From: Pullilachnospira sp963929535
GTDB lineage: Bacteria; Bacillota; Clostridia; Lachnospirales; Lachnospiraceae
Direction: 5' to 3'
Assembly: GCA_963929535.1 (NCBI GenBank)
Contig: CAWVIZ010000014.1
Location: 248,001-312,000 of the forward strand
Length of the DNA: 64,000 nucleotides
The stretch's first letter is position 1. The number at the start of each line of letters is the position of its first letter. Shown one piece after another: positions 33,743 through 43,463 of this stretch. Position numbers and translations under genes: made by a program. The notes beneath the pieces were generated by a model. It saw only the letters and a program-made list of their open reading frames with translations. It made no database searches and had not been told where the DNA came from.

Positions 33743-34480
33743 ATGATGTATGCTGCTGTACCCAGTCATTTCCGCTTCCGTATAGCGCCTGCTTTTTCCC
33801 GCATGGTGTGGAAACGTCCGGGAGAAATCTATTATATCGGAGGGGCGGATGTACTTCCCGCGCCTCTTCCGCCGGAACAGGAGACCCAGGTGATCGCGTC
33901 TCTGTCCGGAGAGGATGGTCAGGAGGCCCGTGCCAGTCTTATAGAGCATAATCTGCGCCTGGTGGTTTATATTGCGCAGAAATTTGACAACACCGGAGTA
34001 GGCATGGAGGATCTGATCTCCATTGGGACCATCGGACTGATCAAGGCGATCAATACCTTTAAGCCGGATAAGAAGATCAAGCTGGCCACCTATGCCTCCC
34101 GCTGCATTGAAAATGAGATCCTGATGTATCTGCGGAGAAACAGCAAGACCCGGATGGAGGTATCCATTGATGAGCCGCTGAATGTGGACTGGGACGGCAA
34201 TGAGCTTCTGCTGTCTGATATTCTTGGGACTGACGAGGATGTGATCTACCGGGATCTGGAACGGGAAGTGGAATGCCGCCTGCTGGGCCGGGCCATCGGG
34301 AAATTATCTCCCCGGGAGCGGACCATCATCTGTCTGCGTTTCGGATTGAACCAGCCGGACGGGAAGGAAAAGACCCAGAAGGAGGTGGCGGATATCCTGG
34401 GGATTTCCCAGTCCTATATCTCCAGACTGGAAAAAAGGATCATGCGGAGGCTGAAAAAGGAAATCGTGCGGTATGAATAA
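33743..34480 (+). CDS. sigE: RNA polymerase sporulation sigma factor SigE (pro-form)
   Basis: Early mother-cell sigma factor. 245 residues. The first about 27 residues are the pro-sequence, before the conserved YYIGGADVLP stretch. Region 2 is nearly invariant (NLRLVVYIAQKFDNTGVGMEDLISIGTIGLIKA, then LATYASRCIENEILMYLRR). Region 4 HTH: TQKEVADILGISQSYISRLEKRI. TAGGAGG precedes the ATG pair at 33743/33746. Pair with spoIIGA as in all endospore formers. Confidence 0.97.
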   Translation: MMYAAVPSHFRFRIAPAFSRMVWKRPGEIYYIGGADVLPAPLPPEQETQVIASLSGEDGQEARASLIEHNLRLVVYIAQKFDNTGVGMEDLISIGTIGLIKAINTFKPDKKIKLATYASRCIENEILMYLRRNSKTRMEVSIDEPLNVDWDGNELLLSDILGTDEDVIYRDLEREVECRLLGRAIGKLSPRERTIICLRFGLNQPDGKEKTQKEVADILGISQSYISRLEKRIMRRLKKEIVRYE

Positions 34481-34486
34481 TACCAC

Positions 34487-34515
34487 TTGCCAACTTGGGG
34501 ACAACCGGGTATAAT
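34487..34515 (+). promoter_or_regulatory. Sigma-A promoter after sigE
   Basis: TTGCCA (34487-34492), a 17-bp spacer and TATAAT (34510-34515). It would drive fprA with a leader of about 305 nt that contains repeat A4. Confidence 0.75.
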
Positions 34516-34585
34516 GGCAATGGATTCCGGAAGATCCGGGATTTCTGTAAAAGTGGCGGTACGGCTTAAAGCCGGAGGCCATACA

Positions 34586-34699
34586 AAGTCAAAAACCCTG
34601 CGGAAGACTGCGGGGTATCAAATCTGCAGAGCGGCGGGTCTGCAGTTCCTTCCGGCGCCGGGGGTGCGGCACAGGCACACAACGCAGTCAAATGGACAG
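34586..34699 (+). repeat. Dispersed repeat family A, divergent copy A4
   Basis: AAGTCAAAAACCCTGCGG, GACTGCGGGGTATCAAATCTGCAG and the closing GCAGTCAAATGGACA match the order of blocks in A1, with many differences and a different middle. It occupies the centre of the 34481-34826 gap. The rest of that gap holds the promoter above, a short leader and the GAGAGGG of fprA. Confidence 0.6.
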
Positions 34700-34826
34700 G
34701 GATCCGGGCCTGCCGGATGCAGGAATCACCATAGAAAAAGAAGAGCGGTTTTACGGTTTCTGGCGCGCAGCCATCCGAAGCGGGAGACAGAGGGCCGGAT
34801 TGCCGCAAAGAAAGAGAGGGACAGTC

Positions 34827-36029
34827 ATGTATTGTGTGAGAAAGGTGACCGATGATTTGTTCTGGGTTGGAGGAAGCGACCGCAGATTGGCTTTATTTGA
34901 AAATGTGTATCCCATCCCCCGGGGAGTTTCCTATAACTCCTACGTTCTGATGGATGAGAAAACGGTACTTCTGGATACGGTGGATCACTCTGTCAGCAGC
35001 CTGTTCTTTGAGAATCTGACCCATGTGCTGAACGGACGTACTCTGGACTATCTGGTGGTGAACCATATGGAGCCGGATCACTGTGCCACAGTAGGCGAGG
35101 TGGTAAGAAGATATCCGGATGTAAAGGTGGTATGCAACGCCAAGACAGTTCCCATGCTGAAGCAGTTCTTTGATTTTGATATTGATTCCAGGGCAGTGAT
35201 CGTCAAGGAGATGGATACCCTGTGCACAGGAAAACATACTCTGGCGTTCGTGATGGCGCCCATGGTACACTGGCCGGAGGCGATGGTGGCTTACGATACC
35301 GTGGATAAGATCCTGTTTTCCGCAGACGGGTTCGGAACCTTCGGTGCCATCAACGGAAATCTGTTTGCCGATGAGGTGAATTTTGAGAGAGACTGGCTGG
35401 ATGATGCCAGAAGATATTTTGTGAATATCGTGGGTAAGTACGGGGTGCAGGTGCAGAATCTGCTGAAGAAGGCGGCATCGCTGGAGATCAAAATGATCTG
35501 CCCGCTGCATGGTCCCATCTGGAGAGAGAATCTGGGCTGGTTCATCGACAAATATGATAAGTGGAGCAGCTACACTCCGGAGGATGAGGCTGTTATGATT
35601 GCTTACGCATCCATCTACGGCAACACGGAGAACGCGGCGGATATCCTGGCCGCAAAGCTGGCTGACAAGGGTGTGAAAAACATTGCGGTGTATGATGTGT
35701 CCGTGACAGATCCTTCTGTGATCCTGTCCGAGGCGTTCCGCTGCAGCCATCTGGTATTCGCCTGCCCCACCTATAACAACGGACTGTTCACCAAGATGGA
35801 GACAGTGATGTCCGAACTGAAATCTCATAATCTGCAGAACCGTAAGGTGGCTCTGCTGGAGAACGGAACCTGGGCACCCCAGGCAGGCAAGCTGATGAGA
35901 GGTGTGTTCGAGTCCATGAAGAATATGGAGATCCTGGAGCCCGCTGTGACCATCAGGTCTTCTCTGAAGGAAAACCAGGAGGAGCAGATGGAAGCGATGG
36001 CACAGGCGATCGTGGATTCCATGGAATAG
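34827..36029 (+). CDS. fprA: Flavo-diiron protein FprA (O2/NO reductase)
   Basis: Cytoplasmic enzyme that reduces O2 to water or NO to N2O and protects anaerobes. 400 residues. The N-terminal metallo-beta-lactamase-like domain (about 1-250) has the diiron ligands in NHMEPDH, then MVHWPEAM and CPLHGPIW. The flavodoxin domain (about 255-400) begins IAYASIYGNTENAA for FMN phosphate binding. No rubredoxin domain. GAGAGGG at 34814-34820 supports the ATG at 34827; the longer open frame upstream is repeat sequence. It lies between sigE and sigG, where it is not usual. Confidence 0.96.
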   Translation: MYCVRKVTDDLFWVGGSDRRLALFENVYPIPRGVSYNSYVLMDEKTVLLDTVDHSVSSLFFENLTHVLNGRTLDYLVVNHMEPDHCATVGEVVRRYPDVKVVCNAKTVPMLKQFFDFDIDSRAVIVKEMDTLCTGKHTLAFVMAPMVHWPEAMVAYDTVDKILFSADGFGTFGAINGNLFADEVNFERDWLDDARRYFVNIVGKYGVQVQNLLKKAASLEIKMICPLHGPIWRENLGWFIDKYDKWSSYTPEDEAVMIAYASIYGNTENAADILAAKLADKGVKNIAVYDVSVTDPSVILSEAFRCSHLVFACPTYNNGLFTKMETVMSELKSHNLQNRKVALLENGTWAPQAGKLMRGVFESMKNMEILEPAVTIRSSLKENQEEQMEAMAQAIVDSME

Positions 36030-36049
36030 GATATCGCAGGAGACAGATA

Positions 36050-36090
36050 TAAAAGGGGGGAAGAAGCCATTTGCTTCTTCCCCCCTTTTA
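36050..36090 (+). terminator. Strong terminator of fprA
   Basis: 18-bp arms TAAAAGGGGGGAAGAAGC (36050-36067) and GCTTCTTCCCCCCTTTTA (36073-36090) with a 5-nt loop. It is symmetrical enough to work in both directions, which suits the minus-strand gene that ends at 36256. Confidence 0.9.
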
Positions 36091-36099
36091 TACGTGGTG

Positions 36100-36254
36100 G
36101 GCCCGGCAGATGACCGCCATGCCTGCATGAGCGGATCCGCGCTTTGCCGCGGTGGGTGCCAAGCACGTGTCACCGGCGCCCGGCACCATTTACCGGGAAG
36201 CGGACAGCCAACAGCCAACGGCGCTGCCGCCGAATTGCCCGCAGTGTCACGCAG
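36100..36254 (+). repeat. Dispersed repeat family B, copy B1
   Basis: About 155 bp. GCCCGGCAGATGACCGCCAT, GCCTGCATGAGCGGATC, then GCACCATTTACCGGGAAGCGG, ACAGCCAAC and CCGCAGTGTCACG match in the same order the reverse complement of 49026-49168. It contains several short palindromes. No coding frame. Confidence 0.75.
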
Positions 36255-36255
36255 A

Positions 36256-37521
36256 TCAGCCGGAATAATCTTCCGCCACTCTCATGGCGATCTTTTCCCA
36301 TTCCCAGAGCCGGACGGGATCATAGCGTACAGTGGAGATATCCTTAAAAATAAGCTCCATATGACAGTTTCCTCCGGTAAGGTCCATAAATTCCCGCAGC
36401 TCCTTTTCCGCCTGTTCCGCATTGAAGGTGTCGGTGGCCACGATGGCTGGGTTGGGCTTCCGGCTGATGACATAGGAATCCCCGATCTCCTCAATGATCC
36501 TTTTGCTGTCGCACCAGGGAGAAGCGGAAATCTTCCGGAGATTGGGGATCCGGCGGAGAAAACCCACCTTCAGATCCAGAGGCTCACAGCAGCCGTAATA
36601 CGTCAGACCGAAACGCTTCAGCCACTTCAGGTCGTGTTCAATGGCAAAGTCCCAGTGCATCTGAGGGGAGACTGTGGAAAAGATCTGGGCATTGGAGCAT
36701 CCCCAAAGGTTGCGGGCCCGGATATGGGCGGGATCGCAATCGTTTCCCGGAAGCTGAGAGGTGTATCCGTATCCGCCGGATCCTATACGGGTATTGTTAT
36801 TGTCCAGAGACAGCAGCTCCTGATCCTCCAGCTGATCCATTTCCGTCATCCAGGCCTGTACCATCCGCTCATAAGCGCAGTGCACCATATCCGGCCGGAG
36901 GATCAGATCCATGATCGCTTCCTCCACACCCCACCACCGCACCAGGTAATCCCAGGGAGTATACCAGATGTGCTTGATCCCTGTTTTCTGTACAGGCAGG
37001 ATCCCGGAGAAAATCTCGCACATGGCAAAATAGCGCTGTTCCGTTTTTTCCTTATCGTGGGTGATCACCGGCATCCTGATCTTTTCGATATCCTCCGGTT
37101 CCGAAATCTGGATGTGAAAATGCCTGGATACTACGTCATTCTTTTCATCGGTGGCCACAGCATCCGCGTCCTCTGTAATGCCAAAGCCGGTGGAATGTAT
37201 GGCCAGAGGACACTCCAGATAAGGGGATACCACCATATGACCGGGAAAATGATTCCATTGATAAATGGTCTTCCGCATCTGATCCTCCAGAGCGCGGGCC
37301 CAGTCCGTCTCACATTGAAGGGTAAGCTCATCATTTACATTCATTTCATGCCAGGGAACCTCGTTGATTCAGACCATGGGCCGGAAGGATTTTTTGTCAT
37401 TCAGGAGCTCCCAGCCCCTGGCGTTTTCGGCGTTTCTGGGATCAGAGGCTATTTTGGCCGTCTCCCATCCCAGACGGCGCAGCACCTCCCTGTCCTTCCC
37501 CGTATACGTAATATCAGTCAT
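36256..37521 (-). pseudogene. UroD-family protein (UroD-like 2) with an in-frame stop at codon 51
   Basis: Read from the ATG at 37521 (AAAGGAG upstream on the minus strand), the frame is 421 codons long but has a TGA at 37369-37371, codon 51. Homology continues on both sides without shift: DDKKSF-like RPMV before, INEVPWHEMNVNDELTLQC after. Related proteins have Trp or Leu in this area, so a single-base nonsense change such as TGG to TGA is the simplest reading. A shortened product from the ATG at 37344 has a poor Shine-Dalgarno. Downstream part is full-length and not decayed; it shows YYGCCEPLDL (Cys311-Cys312) as the possible metal site. Confidence 0.75.
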
Positions 37522-37610
37522 ACATATCGTCTCCTTTCCTGTAATGCTTTGGCGGCTGTTAACTAAAACATACAGGAAAGGGAGGGAGACAGCCACTGTA
37601 TTCTGTGACT

Positions 37611-38363
37611 TTAAGGTTGCAGTTTGTGACTTTTCCGGTACTGACTGGGAGACATATGCATATATGTCCGGAAAGCTCTGGAAAAGGATTTCTCGTCGGA
37701 ATAGCCGGCGGCCTGGCTGCACTGGGAAACCGTGGAGCCGTTCAGCAGCTCCGCACAGGCCTTATGCATGCGCAGCGAGAGCAGGTACTGATGGGGGGAC
37801 AGGGAAAAACAGGTCCGGAACCGGCGGGAAAAATAGGAACGTTCCATTCCGGCGAAAGCTGCCAGCTCTTTTACGCTGATGCCCCGGGACAGATGAGCTT
37901 CCATATAGGACAGCACCGAAAGCATGTCAGGATCCTGTATGCGCTGTATGCGGAAAGAATCATTCAGCAGCCACAGGAAGGCATCGAATACCTGAAGCAG
38001 TCCGTGAGCAGAAAGCGGCTGTCCGGCCACAGCATCCAGAGCTTTCAGCAGGAAAAAAAGAGGAGAATCCTCAGGAACAGGGATCACGCCGAATTCCAGA
38101 CGGAAATCCGCAGGAAAGTCAACATGAAACCACAGAACCTCCAGGGGATCCTTCAGATCGTGAGAAAGAGTATAGGGAGCCATCACAGGCAGGATATAAA
38201 AGCAGCCCTTTTCCAGAGGGCAGAGTTTTTGATGAATGTTAAGAAACGCCGTTCCTCCCAGGATATAGTACATGCGGTAAAAGGGGGCCTTTTCGTCTTT
38301 CATGCCCCAGTCGGGACCGCACACCGTGTGACCGGATTCCAGAAGCGTGAATTCATTGTACAT
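37611..38363 (-). CDS. AraC-family transcriptional regulator (AraC-2)
   Basis: 250 residues. A cupin sensor region (about 1-90; GGTAFLNIHQKLCPLEKGCFYILP) and two C-terminal helix-turn-helix motifs (about 150-245), ending AFRTYMHMSPSQYRKSHK. It lies 89 bp upstream of the UroD-like 2 gene on the same strand, so the two may form an operon. GAGG precedes the ATG on the minus strand. The effector is unknown. Confidence 0.88.
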   Translation of the reverse strand: MYNEFTLLESGHTVCGPDWGMKDEKAPFYRMYYILGGTAFLNIHQKLCPLEKGCFYILPVMAPYTLSHDLKDPLEVLWFHVDFPADFRLEFGVIPVPEDSPLFFLLKALDAVAGQPLSAHGLLQVFDAFLWLLNDSFRIQRIQDPDMLSVLSYMEAHLSRGISVKELAAFAGMERSYFSRRFRTCFSLSPHQYLLSLRMHKACAELLNGSTVSQCSQAAGYSDEKSFSRAFRTYMHMSPSQYRKSHKLQP

Positions 38364-38549
38364 GGAAATACCTCGCGCCAGTTCTAAGATAATGATATCC
38401 TATCGCTTCCGATGTAAAAATGCAAGCCGCGGGCTTTTGCAATGAAACAAAAAATGCTGTATTTTCTGAGAAATTACTATGGAAAATCCCTCACCCTTTG
38501 TATTATAATCTCCACTAAGGACACGATACAAGGACGGGGGATTTTTGCG

Positions 38550-39911
38550 ATGCAGAAGAAAAATGTACAGACATCAGACTTTTACCGTTCACTGCTGAAA
38601 CTGGTGGTTCCCATTGCCGTACAGAATCTGATCAGCACGGCGGTGAATTCGGCGGATGTGATCATGGTGGGATATGTGGGGCAGGATGCGCTGTCCGCAG
38701 TTTCTCTGGCCAATCAGCTTCAGTTTATCCTTTCGCTGGTATATTCCGGGATCGCCTCCGGAACCACCATGCTGGCGGCGCAGTACTGGGGAAAGCGGGA
38801 CACGGAGGCCATCGAAAAGATCATGGGGATCGCCCTGCGGTTTTCCGCGGGAGTGTCCGCTCTGTTTGCCCTGCTGGCCTGCGGATTTCCGGGACTTGTG
38901 ATGAGGATCTTCACCAATGACGCGGGACTGATCGCCACGGGAAGCAGCTATCTGCGGATCGTGGGTATTTCCTATCTGTTCATGAGTGTGTCGCAGGTAT
39001 ATCTGTGTACCATGCGCAGCATTGAGCGGGTGGTATTCTCCATGACCGTGTTCGGGTCGGCGCTGATCATCAACATCTGCCTGAATGCCGTTTTTATCTT
39101 CGGACTTTTCGGTATGCCCCGGATGGGGGCGGCAGGGGCTGCCCTGGCTACCGTGATCGCCAGAGGCATCGAGACGGGGATCTGTCTGCTGGATTCCCTA
39201 CGATTCCCAACGGTACGGCTGCGGATCGGCAATGTGTTCGGGCATCAACCGGTACTGTTCGGGGATTTTCTCCGGTATGCCCTCCCCGCTTTTGGAAATG
39301 ATGTGGTCTGGGGCGTAGCCTTTTCTCTTTACTCCGTGATCATGGGACATCTGGGCAGCGATATCGTGGCGGCCAATTCGGTGGTAGTGGTAGCCCGGAA
39401 TCTGGGGACTGTGGTCTGTACCGGAATCGCCAGCGGAGGAGCCATCTATCTGGGAAAACAGATTGGCGATGGGCAGATGGAGGAAGCAAAGAGGAGCGCG
39501 TCCCGCCTGTGTAAAGTGACATTTGCCACCGGGGTGCTGGGGGGAATCCTGGTGCTGATCCTGAAGCCGGCGATGGCCATGATGGTGGAGCTGACGCCTA
39601 CGGCCGCCTCTTATCTGAGTATCATGCTGTATATCAACGCTTATTACGTTCTGGGGCAGGCCATGAACACCACGGTGATCAGCGGCATCTTCCGGGCGGG
39701 AGGGGATTCCCGGTTCGGGTTCATCTGCGATACGGTGGATATGTGGGGATTTGCCGTTCCTGCGGGATTTCTTGCGGCCTTTGTGCTGAAACTGCCGCCC
39801 ATGTGGGTGTATTTCATCATCTGTCTGGATGAATTTGTCAAGATGCCCTTTGTGTATAAACATTACAAAAGTTTCCGCTGGCTGAAAAATATCACCAGGG
39901 AAGAAATATAG
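38550..39911 (+). CDS. MATE-family efflux transporter
   Basis: 453 residues, twelve predicted membrane helices in two six-helix bundles, with the MATE-type N-terminus LVVPIAVQNLISTAVNSADVIMVGYVGQDALSAVSLANQ. It exports organic cations or drugs with Na+ or H+; the substrate cannot be read from the sequence. The ATG at 38550 is preferred over upstream in-frame codons because the upstream stretch covers a TATAAT at 38504-38509. Its stop overlaps the Shine-Dalgarno of the GH31 gene, so they are co-transcribed. Confidence 0.92.
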   Translation: MQKKNVQTSDFYRSLLKLVVPIAVQNLISTAVNSADVIMVGYVGQDALSAVSLANQLQFILSLVYSGIASGTTMLAAQYWGKRDTEAIEKIMGIALRFSAGVSALFALLACGFPGLVMRIFTNDAGLIATGSSYLRIVGISYLFMSVSQVYLCTMRSIERVVFSMTVFGSALIINICLNAVFIFGLFGMPRMGAAGAALATVIARGIETGICLLDSLRFPTVRLRIGNVFGHQPVLFGDFLRYALPAFGNDVVWGVAFSLYSVIMGHLGSDIVAANSVVVVARNLGTVVCTGIASGGAIYLGKQIGDGQMEEAKRSASRLCKVTFATGVLGGILVLILKPAMAMMVELTPTAASYLSIMLYINAYYVLGQAMNTTVISGIFRAGGDSRFGFICDTVDMWGFAVPAGFLAAFVLKLPPMWVYFIICLDEFVKMPFVYKHYKSFRWLKNITREEI

Positions 39912-39925
39912 GAGGAATGGATTTT

Positions 39926-42382
39926 ATGGGAATGAATGAGTACAAACTGAAAACACACCCGATGTGCCGGAAAGAGTCGGTGATCCGGGGGGACTGCTTC
40001 CGGATCACCATATTGACGGAGGCGCTGGTACGTCTGGAGTACAGCCCGGACGGAGTGTTTGAGGACCGGCCTACCCAGTCGGTGCTGAACCGGGATTTTC
40101 CCACCCCCCGGTTCCGGACTGTGGATGGTGATCAGCTGAGTATCTACACAGACCGCATGGAGATTCATTATGACAGAAGACCCTTTGCGGCAAACGGGCT
40201 GACCATCAAGGTGAATGGAGAAAAGGGCGGCTGGGGAGCCACCTGGCATTACGGGGAAGAACCGGAGGATCTGGGAGGGACCGCCAGGACTCTGGATATG
40301 TGCGACGGGCCTATGGTACTGAATCCCAAAGGCTGCTGGGAGGACAGGAGCCCCGGGGAGGAGCGGTATGCCGGCAGACTTCCCATGGAGCACGGGCTGA
40401 TGTCCAGGAAGTGTTTCTCCTGGTTTGATGACAGCCGTTCCATGGTACTTACGGAGGATGGCTGGATCCAGCCCAGAAAAGAAGGGGTGCAGGATATCTA
40501 TTTCTTTGGATACGGCCATCGTTATCTGGAGTGCCTCAGGGATTTTTATCATCTCTGCGGAAAAACGCCGCTGCTTCCCAGATATGCTCTGGGAAACTGG
40601 TGGAGCCGTTACCACAGATATACGGAGGGAGAGTATAAAGAACTGGTGGAGCGGTTTGAGAAGGAAGAAATTCCTTTCTCTGTGGCTGTAGTGGACATGG
40701 ACTGGCATCTGGTGGATGATGTGGATCCCAAATACGGAACCGGGTGGACAGGATATACCTGGAACCGAAAATTTTTCCCGGATCCGGAGGAATTCATGGC
40801 CTGGCTTCATGAGCATGGCCTAAAGATCACCCTGAACGTACACCCCGCCGACGGCATCCGGGCGTATGAGGACGCGTATCCCCGGGTGGCCGAAAAGCTG
40901 GGGATCGATCCTGCCAGTGGAGTACCTGTCCAGTTTGACCCGGCGGATCCCGCGTTCATGGAGGTTTATCTCAAGGAGCTGCACCATCCTCTGGAGGAGG
41001 AAGGGGTGGACTTCTGGTGGCTGGACTGGCAGCAGGGAACTGTCACCAGGGTTCCGGGCCTGGATCCGCTGTGGATGCTGAACCATTACCATTTTCTGGA
41101 CAGCAGCTGGAAAGGAACCCGTCCCATGACGTTTTCCAGATACGCGGGAGTGGGAAGCCACAGATATCCGGTGGGATTCTCCGGGGATACGGTGATTTCC
41201 TGGGAAAGCCTCCAATTTCAGCCCTATTTTACCAGCACAGCCAGCAACATCGGCTACGGATGGTGGAGTCATGATATCGGCGGACATATGCAGGGGATCC
41301 GGGATGATGAGCTGATGGCCAGATGGGTGCAGTACGGTGTATTCTCTCCCATCAACCGGCTGCACAGCACCGATAATCCGTTCAACGGCAAAGAACCCTG
41401 GAAATTTGACAGGATCACCGAGGAGATCATGGGCCGGTATCTGAGACTGCGCCATGCCCTGGTGCCCTATCTGTATACCATGAACAGGAGGGCCAGCAGG
41501 GAGGATCAGCCGCTGGTGCAGCCGCTGTATTATCTGGAGCCGGATCGTGACGAGGCGTACCTGGTAAAAAATGAATATTATTTCGGTTCGGAGCTTCTGG
41601 TATCCCCTGTCACGGAAAAACAGGATCCAACGGCCAGGGCGGCGAAAGCTCTCACCTGGCTGCCGGAGGGTCAGTGGGCGGACTTTTTCACCGGTCTGGT
41701 CTATGACGGCGGACGGATGCTGAACCTGTGGAGAGGCGTGGAGCAGATACCGGTGCTGATGAAGGCGGGAGCCATCGTTCCCATGAAAGATATGGCGGTG
41801 TATGACAACAGCGTGGAGAATCCGGAACATATGGAAGTGAGGATCTTTCCGGCTGCCTGCCGAAGCTTCACCATGTGGGAGGATGCGGGAGATACGCCGG
41901 AGGATCTGGATGAGAACTGGGCTTCCACAAAGATGGAAATTTCCCAGCAGGATAACAGGATCTTGTTTACGGTATATCCCGCCCGGGGCAATCTGGAAGT
42001 GATCCCGGAGAGAAGAAGCTGGAAGCTGGTGTTTATGGCGGCGGAGAACCGGGAGGCGGAGGTTTCGGTAAACGGAACGCGGATCCCTGCTGCGGTAAGC
42101 TTCCAGGAGGAGCCGGGGACATTGACTGTGACGGCAGAGAATGTGGCTGTCACCGACACTCTGACCGTATCCTTTGATAAAACTGTGAGAAAAAATCCTC
42201 TGGCGGATCTCTGCTTCAGACTGCTGGAAAAGGCGCAGATGGAGTATGATGGGAAAGCCAGAGTGCAGAAACTGGTGGAAGAGATGGGAGCGGACGCGGT
42301 CTGCACCATTGGCGCGCTGGATCTGAACCCGGCGGTGTACGGAGCGCTGTGCGAAATCCTGACAGCACAGAATCATCGCTGA
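39926..42382 (+). CDS. Glycoside hydrolase family 31 (alpha-glucosidase/alpha-xylosidase type)
   Basis: 818 residues, cytoplasmic (no signal peptide). N-terminal beta-sandwich (about 1-225), catalytic barrel (about 226-560), C-terminal beta domains. The nucleophile is Asp367 in FWWLDWQQG and the acid/base Asp421 in FSGDTVISW; GYGWWSHDIGGH and WVQYGVFSPINRLH line the active site. The WWLDWQ form separates it from YicI-type xylosidases and suggests an alpha-glucoside or host-type substrate, not determined. AGGAGG at 39910-39915 fits the ATG at 39926 better than that at 39917. Co-transcribed with the MATE gene. Confidence 0.93.
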   Translation: MGMNEYKLKTHPMCRKESVIRGDCFRITILTEALVRLEYSPDGVFEDRPTQSVLNRDFPTPRFRTVDGDQLSIYTDRMEIHYDRRPFAANGLTIKVNGEKGGWGATWHYGEEPEDLGGTARTLDMCDGPMVLNPKGCWEDRSPGEERYAGRLPMEHGLMSRKCFSWFDDSRSMVLTEDGWIQPRKEGVQDIYFFGYGHRYLECLRDFYHLCGKTPLLPRYALGNWWSRYHRYTEGEYKELVERFEKEEIPFSVAVVDMDWHLVDDVDPKYGTGWTGYTWNRKFFPDPEEFMAWLHEHGLKITLNVHPADGIRAYEDAYPRVAEKLGIDPASGVPVQFDPADPAFMEVYLKELHHPLEEEGVDFWWLDWQQGTVTRVPGLDPLWMLNHYHFLDSSWKGTRPMTFSRYAGVGSHRYPVGFSGDTVISWESLQFQPYFTSTASNIGYGWWSHDIGGHMQGIRDDELMARWVQYGVFSPINRLHSTDNPFNGKEPWKFDRITEEIMGRYLRLRHALVPYLYTMNRRASREDQPLVQPLYYLEPDRDEAYLVKNEYYFGSELLVSPVTEKQDPTARAAKALTWLPEGQWADFFTGLVYDGGRMLNLWRGVEQIPVLMKAGAIVPMKDMAVYDNSVENPEHMEVRIFPAACRSFTMWEDAGDTPEDLDENWASTKMEISQQDNRILFTVYPARGNLEVIPERRSWKLVFMAAENREAEVSVNGTRIPAAVSFQEEPGTLTVTAENVAVTDTLTVSFDKTVRKNPLADLCFRLLEKAQMEYDGKARVQKLVEEMGADAVCTIGALDLNPAVYGALCEILTAQNHR

Positions 42383-42506
42383 AAAAGTCAAGGACCAAAA
42401 CTTTTTTTAATTTTCCGGCAGGTGAATAGAGAAAAGTCCATATGAGAATCATTCTATTAGAGTGTATTTTGAACACTCCAGAACATATTTCAGGAGGATT
42501 CTTATT

Positions 42507-43286
42507 ATGGCACTTAACAAGGTAGAAATCTGCGGGGTGAATACTGCCAAGCTTCCCGTCCTTACCAATGAAGAAAAAGAATTGCTCTTTGAGAGGATCA
42601 AAAATGGCGACAAAGAAGCCAGAGAATTATATATCAAGGGAAACCTGCGTCTGGTCCTGAGCGTGATCAAACGGTTCGGCAGCAGCAATGAGAATGCGGA
42701 TGATCTGTTTCAGATCGGATGCATCGGTCTGATGAAGGCCATCGACAACTTTGACACTACGCTGAACGTCCGGTTTTCCACCTATGCGGTCCCCATGATC
42801 ATCGGGGAGATCCGCCGGTATCTGCGGGACAATAACGCCATCCGGGTCAGCCGTTCCCTGCGGGATATTGCGTATAAAGCCATCTATGCCAAGGAAAATT
42901 ATGTGAAGAAAAATCTTCGGGAACCCACCATCACCGAGATTTCCCAGGAGATTGGCATTGAAAAAGAGGATATCGTCTATGCGCTGGATGCCATCCAGAG
43001 CCCTATGAGCCTGTATGAGCCGGTGTACACGGATGGGGGCGATACCCTCTACGTGATGGATCAGGTGAGCGATAAGAAAAACAGGGAAGAGAATTGGGTG
43101 GAGAACCTGGCGCTGAAGGATGCGGTGGAACGGCTGGGGGAGCGGGAACAGCACATTATCCGGCTGCGGTTTTTTGAGGGAAAGACGCAGATGGAGGTGG
43201 CGGAAGAGATCGGCATTTCCCAGGCCCAGGTCAGCCGTCTGGAAAAAAATGCTCTGAAAAGTATGCGGAATTATCTGCGGCCATAG
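42507..43286 (+). CDS. sigG: RNA polymerase sporulation sigma factor SigG
   Basis: Late forespore sigma factor. 259 residues. The N-terminus NKVEICGVNTAKLPVLTNEE is diagnostic for SigG. Region 2 NLRLVLSVIKRF...DDLFQIGCIGLMKAIDNFD and region 4 TQMEVAEEIGISQAQVSRLEK are complete. AGGAGG at 42492-42497 fixes the ATG at 42507. Usually it follows sigE directly; here about 8 kb of other genes intervene. A small inverted repeat GAGTGT/ACACTC (42460-42478) lies in its leader. Confidence 0.97.
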   Translation: MALNKVEICGVNTAKLPVLTNEEKELLFERIKNGDKEARELYIKGNLRLVLSVIKRFGSSNENADDLFQIGCIGLMKAIDNFDTTLNVRFSTYAVPMIIGEIRRYLRDNNAIRVSRSLRDIAYKAIYAKENYVKKNLREPTITEISQEIGIEKEDIVYALDAIQSPMSLYEPVYTDGGDTLYVMDQVSDKKNREENWVENLALKDAVERLGEREQHIIRLRFFEGKTQMEVAEEIGISQAQVSRLEKNALKSMRNYLRP

Positions 43287-43291
43287 AAAAA

Positions 43292-43343
43292 GATCCGCTG
43301 CCTGCCGGAAGAGAAACGGCAGGCAGCGGATCCTTTTCTGTTT
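43292..43343 (+). terminator. Terminator of sigG
   Basis: Perfect 16-bp stem GATCCGCTGCCTGCCG (43292-43307) / CGGCAGGCAGCGGATC (43317-43332) followed by CTTTTCTGTTT. Confidence 0.88.
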
Positions 43344-43345
43344 CA

Positions 43346-43430
43346 TGGGATGCCGCGTTCCTGTGAAAGGCGGGGATCGCAGCCTGTGAGCAGCTTTGGT
43401 GACAGTGAAGCCGGAAGGCCGAACTGTTAC
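43346..43430 (+). repeat. Dispersed repeat family C, right half (C4)
   Basis: GGGATCGCAGCCTGTGAGCA and GGTGACAGTGAAGCCGGAAG followed by GCCGAACTGTTAC correspond to the right half of C2 (17450-17520). The left end is missing. It sits between the sigG terminator and the AAA ATPase gene. Confidence 0.7.
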
Positions 43431-43463
43431 GCGCAGAAGCCGCCTGCCGCAGGAAAGGAGGAT

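Noticed and set aside
37369..37371. Selenocysteine or pyrrolysine at the internal UGA of UroD-like 2
   Set aside because: Pyrrolysine uses UAG. For selenocysteine no stable hairpin is seen directly after the UGA, and the position is not a redox or metal site in the family.
42423..42456. SigG/SigF-type promoter (TGAATA ... CATTCTA) upstream of sigG
   Set aside because: The elements match, but the spacer is 21 bp instead of about 17-18, and no better-spaced pair was found, so it was not listed as a feature.
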